Positions 41,101-53,100 of a DNA stretch of 64,000 nt are shown piece by piece; positions within the stretch are counted from its first letter, which is position 1; every line of letters begins with the position of its first letter. Origin of the DNA: Centropus unirufus (Eukaryota > Chordata > Aves > Cuculiformes > Centropidae); the NCBI GenBank assembly GCA_013397695.1, contig VYZI01000126.1:1116962-1180961 (forward strand), read 5' to 3'. Under the pieces are notes generated by a model. It was not told the DNA's origin and searched no databases. It worked only from the letters and a program-made list of their open reading frames with translations. Both the position numbers and the translations under genes were made by a program.

Positions 41101-44100
41101 CACCAAACGTCATATGTAGGGTTTATGTAATTAGATACATCTGGAGGAAAGGATTAACTCAAAGTCATGATACAGCTTGAATCAACACGGCTTAGTCAAA
41201 CTGCAAGGATACCTCAGTTTATAAATGACCGTGTTTGCTGTACAAGCAGCAACTGACTCATCAAGGCAAATATGCATCAGGTCGAGTCTTAAAAGAGCAG
41301 CAGAAGGCACAAAAACAAACCTGGAAAAAGACAAGACTGAATTATCTTACACTTTATGGGAGTTTGTTTCTATTATCTGGATTATATCGCAGCAATAATT
41401 TCCATTCTATAATATCTTTTAATTAAGATTCAATATCTAATTGAAAATGCTGCAGTAAGGAAGCAAGGCTTGAAAAGAAGTGCTGGCCACTACCCCGTGT
41501 TGCATTTTACAGACACTGTGTGCAGTGCCTTCAAAGCAGATGATCTCACCATCCCACGGCCCTTAAAAATCTCTGTTCCCACCCTGGTGCTACCTCCCCT
41601 TTTTAGCTGGAGTTGATGCAGGCCCATGGTGATTTGTACCAGGAAACAGACGTAAAATAAAACCAACCTGGAAAAAAAGGGGATTGCAATTACAAACTGG
41701 CAGTGTCATCACTAGAGAAATTGCCACAGAATATTCCTGTAAATCTGCCAAGTCAATGATATTCATGATGATCTGCTAAGTGAGTGCTGGCTGTGAGGAC
41801 TGCAGTTGCCTGGGGCTGCTGGAAGTCACAGATCGAGTTTTCCAGAATGTCAGCACGCTTTGGGGATTAAATGAGGAAAAAAAAAAAAATTCCTTTGACT
41901 CCTGCTTTTTTTCCCTTCCCTCCTCATCCCTCAGGGTACTTGTGCCTCATCCACACAAACCAGTCCTTCCCCAAGACACCTAAGGAGTGCCTAGATAGAA
42001 CTACAAATATTGGGATGTTGGAAAAAAGAAAGGAATATTTTATCAATATTTTCTTATTTTACTCATATGACTAAGACTAGTGCTAGGTATTGCTGGTCTT
42101 CAGCAAAACAGTTGTAGTTCTTAAAGGCAAATAACAAAGTGGAACAGTATTTTTTTTTTTGTTAAATTGAAATAAAGACCAAAATGTATTTAAATGTCTA
42201 CATTATTGTCACACAAACCTTAGGCTGCCTCCTGTGTTTAACAATGCCCTTTATTTTGTTATTATCTGAATCACATAAGGGATATGGTCCAAAAGCCCTA
42301 ACAATCTGCACATAGAAACATGGTGTGTTATAAACAGAGAACAATCTCATTTTATCAACCACTGCTGAATACTGACGATACGGGAGAAGAGGAAGGTTTA
42401 CAACATCCTGACTGGCTCTAGCAGCTCCAGGAATGAATCCTTGTGCAGAGCACAGACGGACTCCCAAGGGGAGGCTTAAAATCATTCAGCAAAACGCGAG
42501 TTGGGCAGGTTTTAACACAGGTCATTGGAAATCCTGCTCCCTTATTATCATCTCCCAAGTCAAACAAGGAGGTCACTAACCAGGCACAGCAGACCCACCT
42601 TCCTCAAAATGGGGCAGTCACTCTGCCCTAGTCAGCCAGCTTCACCCCTGGCCTTTGCTCTTAGCTTTGCTCTGCCCTTTGTGCTTTGCTACCCCCTTCT
42701 CTTGCATTTATTTCTCATCCCTGTCCTCTCAGTTCCACACTACGTTTCCCTGGGTACCTTAAAGAGTTTAGCGAGGCAGGCTGGGAACGCCCCACCTGCA
42801 GATCCACGTTTTCCATTAATTTCCATTCATTTCGTGGCACAGTCAGCCCTCACACACCACAGCATCCACCGATGGGACCTGCTTGGCAGCAACACCAGTA
42901 ACCAGGAAAGTTCCCTTCCCTCATGTGGAAGAAAAGTTTGGAGACAGAAAGGATTGCTCTGCTTTGTGGGCTTGGATTTCTGTTTTTAGCAGTCTTGAAA
43001 AAAAAGAGGAAGAAAACAAGAATGCGCGCTTCTTGCCAGAAGTACCCAAAATAAGAACAAAGATATAGTCCTTTCCTAACACATAACTCTGAACTCCGGT
43101 GTTGTAATGAATAAATAAAACCGGATTCAGTAGCATCCAGCCTGATCTTGCATTTAAATGATGTTTCCGGTCAGAAAAAAATGTGCAAACTCAATAGTTA
43201 ATGCTGTGATCTTGTATGAAGACACCTATCATTAAAAATAATTTAAGTTTCTTAATGAATAAGGTGGCGCAATACAGGAAAACTCGTACATCTATAAGAG
43301 TGTTTCTTTTGGGCAGTGAAGAAGCTGCTTTGCTGCTTAGAGTGCAAATATACACTTCCCATGGGAAAAAAAAAAGGTACGGTGCAGCCAGTGAATATCC
43401 CCAGGTGTAAGGCAGGAGTAATGGGCCTGTCCATCCTATCTCACGTCTGCCTCCACGCTTGCAAATACAGGATCCAGGTAACAGCAACTGGGGGACGAGC
43501 TGGGGGAAGCAACTGGGACGAGCTGGAAGAGCTGGGAAACAGCAATGGGGACGAGCTGGGGGAAGCTCCACTGATAACACTCTTTGTGCAGGGCAAAATG
43601 CAATACTAATCAACAGCAACACTGCTTCTAGAACAAGTAAAGTTTAGCTAAAGTAATCCTCTTCTGGAGGTAAGACAGGGTGAGCCTAACGTCCTTGTGT
43701 GTTGTGGAAGGAAAAGCAGGTCTTCCTAAAAATCCTCCTGATATGTCAATACCTTGGATTCGAGAGAGATCTGACCTGTATCTATATGGAACAACCCAAG
43801 TGGAAAGCTGATGCCTCCATACAGTCCTTCTGGAACTTCTTGGCATCATGGATCCCAAAGTCCTTCCAGTGCAGCAGCAGGTAAGGAGGAACTCAAAGGC
43901 AGGTTCCGCTGCTCAGCATGTTAACAACCTGTAGTCAGGCTCCTGATCAGAAATCAGCAGCAATTATCCTGCAAAACTAGGGTGGCTCCTTCCCCCATTG
44001 CTTCCAGCTCCTACAGAACATTAAGGATCCAGCAGAGAGTTCCCACGCTGGGACAGGCATGCAGTGAGGAAGGAGGTTCATTTCTCTTCCCCTTCTTTGA

Positions 44101-47100
44101 CAACACAGATTTATCTTTCCAAGTCTAAAAACACTGCCACTACTTGGTGCCTGGGATTCTTCTCAGATAATCAACACTTCCTCCTTGACCCCACGCAAAG
44201 AACTCAAAAACTTCCTTTTCTATTTTTAAAGTAAAAAGAAAAGCACCCTCTTCATGAGCCAGGATCTCATGAAACTTCATTGCAGCCCTCAAACATTTTT
44301 CAGCAGGTGTATCTGACCTCCCTGGCTCAGCTGCTTTCATCTGTGCATCTGCAAGCATATCCTGCTTTCTGCAGAATGGTTTTCAACTAGTTCTTAGAAC
44401 AAAAGCTTATTTCTGCTAATTGCTAGAAGTAAATGACTTCTTGTCTTATGAAGCTCATTTGCAACAGTTTTAATTTTAAGACGGTGAACATTTAAACTCT
44501 GGCTTTGGAATACATGTAAGCAGCTAATTTGTCATTCCTAATTGAAAGTGAATATTTGATTGGAGTAAAACCCCAAAAACAACAACCCCACCTGAAGCCA
44601 TTTCTTCATGAAATCCTAATGCAAAGGGTTTAGAATTCTCAAAATTAAGCATTGGTAAAAAAGCATGATTACTCTAAAAATCACCAAGTGGAAAGACCTG
44701 AGGGGAGTGTGTGCTGCCCTTGTAAGGACAGGACTCAACTGCTCAAAGCAATAGGAAGTGAAATAAAGTTTAAGCCGTAACAGGAAGTGGTTTGAAGTAA
44801 GCAAGGGGTTATTATTTTGAGTAGAACTCTTACCAACGTAAATATATTAGACTGTATTTTCTATACAGCAGTTTTACTCTGCTCCCCTAAATTCCTATTA
44901 TTATGAAAACAAGCACACTCAATGCATCTCCTAATAATGTTATTATCAATAACTTCGCTGTAACCATGGGCATTCCATACACAAGGAACTTTAAGGCTAA
45001 TACAGTCAAAGATGCAAGAAGAACCATCTTCCAGTGGTAATTTTTAGTTTGTGAAGTCTAAATAACACTTCAGACTTCATTGTAACATGTGCCACAAAAA
45101 TATTTGATCAGTTTCTCAAGAGGATAAAGTAATAATGAGGCACTAATTGTTTCACAATCAGCCTAAGCGTACACAAAACTCTTAATGAATATTTAAGCAG
45201 CACTTACATTTTCACACTGCATCTTTCTGGGTTTTATGTGGGAAACATTGAGTCCATCAATAACAATATCAAATGGAAGTCGACTTTCCACAAATGTTTG
45301 GAAGGCTGCAAATTCCTGAAATAAATAAACAGGGGGGAGAATACTTTGAGTTTAACAGAAACAGATTTAATTCAGTATTTATTAAAAGAAAAAAGCCTAA
45401 ATCTCTCACTTTTCCTTCATTGGCTACGTTTCACATCTCTATTTGCATACTTGCCAAAAAAAACACCAAAAGAAAATCCCCTTTAAAAGCCAGAAGTTCT
45501 ACAGTGGATACTTCCAAAATAGTTTTAAATAACATCGTAACTGAAACCCAAACCTTTACAGTTATCCAGATTTTCAAAATTTTCATCTATGCTGTACAAT
45601 TTTATAAAGATATGTGCCATGGTCACCGTTACACAGCTCCTGCAAGACAAAGCGACTCTACACATCAGCAGACTGTGACACTACCACTAACTCGGCCTTC
45701 CCAAATGTGAAATAAGGATTATACCGAGCTTCTCTAAGAATTCCAAGATCTCCGAATGCCAATCTTCAGATAACAGATTAATGTTTAAACATCCATACAG
45801 GAACACAGCACTTCACTTGTAAGAAATACACAGCTTTAAACTTAGCAAAATAACGAACTTCCTTACTAGGCCAGAAATGCAGTGACTCAGCAAAGCAACG
45901 GCATCCATCCAGTTCCCTCCAACAGAAGGAAAACCACCACTGCTTTAGACTTGAGACCCCATAGGAGCAGAGCAGAATAGAAAGGAATAATAAAATCTTC
46001 AGGAAGTCCTTGCATGACTTGTGAGGAAAGATTCAGTGCTTTTAGTGGACACTTGCATTAGATTTTTACTTCTTGCATCTGCCTGTTTTTAATAGGCACG
46101 GAAACCCTAATCCATCCTGGTGGGCCGATGTAGTTTGACCAATGACCTTACCAGGGACAGGTAAAACTTATGTATTGGGTAACAGAGGTTTCGAAGTCCA
46201 AGGCTATACACGAACGTTCATAAGAATTCAAAACAATTCCAAAATTCAAGCCTTCTACTCAAAATTCAAGAAGTATTTTTTTAATCTTTTCTTCTCCATG
46301 TAGCCATAGGTAAGTCTAAACAAAAAATATCCCCTCAGCAACCAAACAAAAATGTACACAACACACAGAATCCATCCTTGGAGAAAGGAATTAGGGAAAG
46401 AATTTATTTCTCCAGAGAATACATTGCTGTCTGGCTGTAGCAAATTATCACCAACTTCACATTTTATCAGAAGGCTTGTGACCAAATCACAATCAGAATC
46501 AGCTGCCTTCCATGTGACCTCTCCATGGCTTCAATAAATGTTATTATTGAGATGGTACAAGAAGCTGAGCAAGAAAATGTTAATCTCAAACGAAAGGAAA
46601 TTGTTGGCATTTGTGAAGCACTTCCCCTGCCTCCCAGACCCAGGCTTCAAGTATTTTATACAGATGACTGAATATTCTCATTGGCATCTGGTAGGGACAC
46701 CAAGATGCAGAAGGAAGTCAGTAGCAAAGGCAGTGGCAGGGAGCAGGAAGAGAAACAGATGCAGAACCAAACAAGGATTCCTGGCTTCTGGGCTTACGCC
46801 ATCCAGTGGACTTCCCCAGCATTCGAAACCAGACCAGTCCACCCCATCAGCCTGGACGCCTGTCTGGAATGTGAGAAAGATGGGAAAGACACACGGACCC
46901 AAATGAAGGTAAAATAGGCAAGTTCTGAGGCAAAGAGTAAAAATGGAAAAGATGGAAGTAAGTGGAAGCAGATGAAAACACATAATAAACAATCCAACAG
47001 AGCACTGTTTTCCTAACGGCAACAAATGCCGGCATGATTTGAAGTAAGGTGGGTACAGACAAGCAGACGTTTTTATACAGCACCATGCAGGTGTAACCTT

Positions 47101-50100
47101 GCCTTCAAGGGCTCACCTCAACACAACACAAACACTTTGAGAGGAATTTTTCAAGTGGTATTTTATTTCAAGTGATGAGAGTTCCAGAGCATTTCCTGAA
47201 GGATGGGTTTTCCCTGTCGGGCGGAGCGCTTGCCAAGGCAACGCCACCACAGCACGAGCTGAGGAGCAGCAGAGTTCAGTGGTCAGCCCTCCCTCTGCCC
47301 ACTCTTTCCTGCTCTCCCAGGCAGACAAATGGAGCAAGAGCTGCCAGGTGGGTCCTGCTGGAAAGTACCAGGACAGGCTCACCACCTCTCAGAAGCCACC
47401 CCTGCCTCTCTGGCGTTTACTTTTGGAGCTGGGGAGAAGGTGCAGCCTTTTAAGTGTCATTCTCTTGGCCTTATCACCTTTTCCACCCACCTCCTCCTGG
47501 CTGGGTCTCCTACTCCGTTCTCAACAGACAGCTGACTGTATGGTCCAGCCAGACTCCCAGATCTGCTCAGTTGTTCTGCCTCACTACCAGTAAACTGTGC
47601 CCCACAGCAGGGAGAGAAGGCTTGCTGCCACAGGAGAGTGGCTTATCCACACAGGGAGATGAGGAGTTAATAGCAGAGCAAGAAGACAAATGGCCAAGTT
47701 CAATTTATGTCACCAAATACAGAAGACTCCAGTGAAAAGCCTTAGACAGACTGAAAATCCCCAAGGATCTGTTCATTTGCTCCTCACCATCCATAATTCC
47801 GCAGAAACACACAAGAGTGCACCTTCCTTTTCCAGAAAAAAAAACACATTAAGAACCACAGAGAAGATCCAGGTCTGCTCCCCTGAGAGAGTTTTTGAGT
47901 TGCTGTATTTAAAGTCCTCTCCAGGCATGGGGAAGGAAAAGGAGGAAGCAGGCATGGTTACTCAGACATACACAGACTTACACCATGAGAGGGAAAGTGC
48001 ACAATTTGAAGGCTGCTGATCATTTAAAGACCAGGGTTTGTCGGGATTTTACGCAGATCCTACTTCCAGCTACAGCAAGAGAGAGATGATTCACCCACAG
48101 TTCTCTGAATATTATTTCTCTCACCAGCCAACCCTAAGAAGAAATTGAAGATCTTCATTAGAAGCAGTAAATGAGCTGGAGCACAACTGCAGCTCAGGTA
48201 CAGCTGATCAAAAGAAGCCAGACACAATAATCACCGATGCAGTGCAACGATGATGTGAGGGTTGGTTTAGGCAACACCAACACAGGCTTCTCCTTCCAAA
48301 GAGAGAATGCAATGCAGGATCTACACACAGCCCTTCATAAGGCACAGGGATGTGCGCTTGGAAACTTCCTGCTCAGCACGACAAGGGACACTTCTGACGA
48401 GCCCCAACAAGTAGTGAAATATCTCCCTCTCTCCCACTAAGAGCACCAAAACAGACATAGCAAACCTTACAGTGATTTCTAACTTGTTCTGACCAGGTTT
48501 GTCACTCCAACTCTCTGAAAAAATTCCTGTTCTCCCAGCCTTGGAAACGCCACTTAAACCTGCTTCAACACAGTTAGCAACAGAAGGGAAACAAGAACTA
48601 AGAAACCCACATTCGGCATTGCTTATTGTGGGGAGGGCTGGGGGAAAAGCTTCACAAACGCTGACACAACTCTTCCAGTGCTCAGGAGCCACAGAAAAGT
48701 GTTGCACTACAGCACGGCTGTTACCTCACTGCGGGATTCCCAACAGCAGCCAGTGCGCTGCATGGACACAGCTCCCTGCAGCAGGGCACTCCTGGGAGGC
48801 TCCGCAGTTATCCTGTTCCACAGGATGAAATTTTAGAAAAAACCCACCTGATTTCATTCATTCCCCAGCTGGGAAAATAGGGGAATGCCAACCATGGCAC
48901 TGTGAGAAATGATTCACTGCAGCTTCTACTAAGAGAAATTACCTCTGCAAACAGACTCGGCGCTGACTAAATGGATTTGGAAGGAAGAGGCAGCCCTAAC
49001 AAACCCATGATGGAATTTTTCTTGGTGTGAAGGATTAAAGACACTTAAAGTAACTTTTTGTTGAATCACTCGCGTGTGGGTGGCTCGAGTCCACTCATAT
49101 CTCGGCAAAAACACAAAGCAGTCTCCCAGTTTTCTGGTATTCAACACCACCTGGGTGACTCGTGCTATTTCACCATCATTTTGTACTGGTATGTACTGGT
49201 GCTGGCACAGAACAAGGTCTTTTTACCTTCTCCCGTCCCTCAGCCATTGATTCCTAGCCTTGCCCCCCCTCCTCTGCCCACAGAAATGTGTGTTCGCACA
49301 AGGAGAAAGGCTAAAGTGGATGAAGAACTGAGCCACCATGACCTGAGCCAAGAACGAGTCTTCAATCTGCCTCAGTCTCCCTGTTCGGATCAGAGCACAG
49401 AGGTTTCTCCCAGCCTGAAAATGCAGGCAGGAAATGGAATAGGAATGAAACTGGTAGCGAGAGAGACTACTGGGATCACCTGTGCCGATATGGAGCACTG
49501 TCTGCGCTAACTTACACTGAATTGGGAAACCACAACACATGATGAGATTTCTCTCTCAAACTGGGTTATTGCAGCAAAAGAAGAGATAGAGGCTGGCTTA
49601 AAAACAGAAGTATAAGAATTATTGCTTGGAAAAGGAGGATATTAAAAAAATATTGCTTTTGCTATTTTAAAGCTTTCATTTGAAAAATATTTAATTTTAA
49701 AGTGTGGTCTCCCTTCAAAAGTCTGGCTTACATAGCCCATAATATTTGAAACAGGACTTTTCCGTAAGGGTATTAATACCATTTCAACTGCTGTAAATAC
49801 ATTTATAAACAGAAATGTATGTTTTTCTTCCAGCAGCAGCACACTCACAGATTACAAGCCTCAAAAGTACAACAAAAATGAGGGGAGAAATTCATTATTT
49901 GTATTTATAAATTTACTGCATTACATACAATAAGTTAAACATTACAACTGAGGAGAAAACAAAGAAAACAGCTAAACAAGCCTGTTGTGGATCAGAGCAA
50001 TGAAAGCAATTCAAATGAGTAGTCTGAAATAATTTTAATGTCTGAAACTTGTCAAAGCCTTTGATCTGTTTCAGACCACAGAAAGTTAGATAACTTGGGC

Positions 50101-53100
50101 TTTTTCCTTCTCAAATCTAAGTAGAGAATAGGGTGGCAACTAGAAATAAAAATCATGGTACTGCTCAAACTCTTCAACAATCCAAAATATCTATTGATCT
50201 AAATGCCAAAACCCAAAGGAATATAACGTGCAAGGGAGATATGGCAGCAAATCCACTGAGGACTTTCTAAATATAAAGGTTATTATGCTCATGCCAACAC
50301 ATGGAATTTGAAAAACAAAGGGGAAAACACACCCAACCCTACAAAAACCTATTCAAACCTGCAGGAAAGGCTGCTCATCACTTCTTCCAAACCATAGTTC
50401 ATGCTCACTCATCAGGAATAGTGGAGACACTGAAGACAAATTAAATAGTGCAAGCAACAGTATTCAACATCTACTGTTTCCTGAAGCATTCACAAGAGTT
50501 TAAGCTTTGCTCAACAGAAAGGAGTGCCTTCTCCTCTCCATATAGAATGTCAATACACTCCAGTGCAAGGAAAGAGCAACTGGTAACTAACAGCAGGATG
50601 CTGTACATATCAAGCAGAGTGCTTTTCAATACATAAGAACAGCTTTTAGAGAAGTGAAAACATTGTGTTTTATGAAAATGTTAAAAAGTGAAAGTGATGG
50701 GGGCCATGTTATTTTCAGCAATGCTTCCTGGTTATCAGGAGGAAAACAGGACTGAACATGAGAGTTTGAGAAATAAAACTCAGCTGCCAAACTGAAATCC
50801 AGACCATTTTTTTTTTCGCGCCTCGTTGGAGTACAATTAAATCTGTTTGTCGCTGTGCCTGAAGGGTTTGAATATTTCCCCCATGGTTTCAAAGCCTGGA
50901 AATCCCCTTCGAACCCTCATGAGCAGGAAGGCTTTTCTCAGTCTTGTGCACAGTATCACGGTGTACTCTGGATTGTGTACAACTTGTTTTCTCTCTGTTG
51001 TTACGCTCATAAAGGTAAAACTTTATATAAGGAGTCAAACCGCTGTGGCTGAAGCCTTCAGAGATGCCATCACGAAGAGGAAAGTACTCCCAGGCACACG
51101 CACAACGTGGCTGAAATGGGCTCTGTGTTGCCCGTTCCTAGTCCTACGGCAACAGCAGACAGCGTTGTTGTGGGAGTTGTTCCCGCCTGCCCACGTCAGA
51201 GAGCAGAGGGGTCAGTCTCAAGGCCAGTGCAAAGCTTGGACACCAACAATCCAGGCAGAGCTCTTGGGAATCATTCCTCCTGAGCACATCTAACAGGCAG
51301 GGGGCAACAAGCAGTTTGTGCTCCCGTCCTCAGTGGAAAAAAAACCCTTATATTTGCAGGGTTACCATCGTAAGTGCAAAAATGTAGAAATGGACCATAC
51401 CAAGCTTTCATTTAAAATGAATAATAAAAAAAAATCGTGCAGAGGTAGAAATACCTTGAATGCACAGCACTGTCAAAATGAAAACCACCAACTCAAGGCA
51501 AAAAACTTAACAGAATGCCACAACAGGAAAAGGTTGACGTGAACACTGGAGTACAGTGCAAGGGGCCCTACAGAAACACAGTGCAGCAGCAGAAAAGCCT
51601 CATGAGCTGGGGCAGTGCCCCCACCGAGGCAGACGAGCACTCAACTACAGGCAGTCTGAACCATCCCTGGGGAAAGATGCCACAGGAATATCAGACAACA
51701 GGACATGTCTCCACGCTGCTTTCCCTGCGGTGCTGCTACAAATGCTTGAAGCCAACCTTGCTGAAAAAAACACCCACCAGGAAACAACGCGTTATTTCGC
51801 CACCCAGGTTTGTGCCCTGCTTCCCGTGGGGCCGTGACCTCTTGTTTCCTGCACACTTGCAGGGGCCAAAGTGGGCAGGAAGGAACAGCAGGCAGGGAGG
51901 TAAAGCTAGTTACACTACTTTAAAAATCACAGTGGCACCAAACGCTTACGCTAACCTGTGTTTGCAGCCACAAGACCAACATCAGCCTCTCTGGGGGACT
52001 GAAGTGCACTCTGCTCTACCCCTATTTTAATACTTCTAGGAACAACCCAGAGAATTCTAACCCCACGCACCCAGCACCTGTGCACTGTGATACGGTTGAA
52101 TCAATTGCTAAAAATAGTGCAACTCTCTGGAACAATACGATTCGGTAGCGTTCAATGTGCAAGAAGTATCTCTACCAATTATTTTCTTGAGTCAGTGAAA
52201 AATCAGATAGAATCAGACAGTATTAATTAGATAAACAAAAACCAAACAAAAAACACAAACAAAACCCTGACCCAAGACTTCATAACAGGCTACTAAAACA
52301 CAGAACCACTTATAGCATAAAAAGGGCAGTTTTTTACCCATAAAAAAACGCTCCTCCCCCAAGTGTCACACTCAAAGTGCTTTCAAAGATCAGGTCTAAT
52401 TCCTACATGTATGAAATGTTTTACAGATATTTAGGAAAGAGGATGGCACACAAGAAGCCAAATCAATAGCAAATACAAACCCGAATTAATTTTGCCACAG
52501 AAAGAAGAAAAAATCCAAAATAAAGAAAGAACATGTACTTGTATTTTACAGATTTCTGGAGGAATTATATCAACGTAAATGTTCATTATAATGTAATGAA
52601 GACATCTGCTTAAAGGGCTGATGTTCTAAAACAAATTTAATCAAATCCTAAGAGATAAGGCATTGGATAGATAACATGAAGTTATTACAACTTGTTAAGC
52701 TATTCTAATTAATTATTATGAATTCTAATAAACTATAATGAAGCCCTATACTAGACAATTCCACATAGGCCTCTGCAGCACCAGAAGAATCTGGTTTTGA
52801 CCACAGCCGGAGACCAGCTCCTCAGCTTAGAAGGACTTTTGGTAATGTACCAAGGACCAAATGGTGACGGACTATTTGAGAATGCTTAAGTGCCAAGAGA
52901 TAACATTTCAGAGTGTCTCAAATCAGCACGTGCTGGCATTAATTTTACTTTAAAAGTATTATCAAAGAACTGAGCAATATGCAGAGACAGCAAACACTTA
53001 AGAACAGGATGGCTACACATGCAGTCTGCATTATGTAAAAATTTATCAATATCCTGCTTAGTGGAGTGTATAAACAGCAAGTAAAGGAATGTTTGTACAC

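Larger units (their letters stand above)
26328..45207 (-). other. PRORP: PRORP intron 4 (18.9 kb)
   Basis: This is the largest intron in the window, 18,880 bp, with donor GTAAGT. It contains a CR1 fragment (31590-31715) and a GC-rich minisatellite (43481-43567). Otherwise I see no transposon, RNA gene or nested gene of known family. Longer open frames in it (28480-28881, 36338-36856, 39959-40405) lack recognisable domains. A 72-codon frame at 44140-44358 is noted in the findings. Confidence 0.75.
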
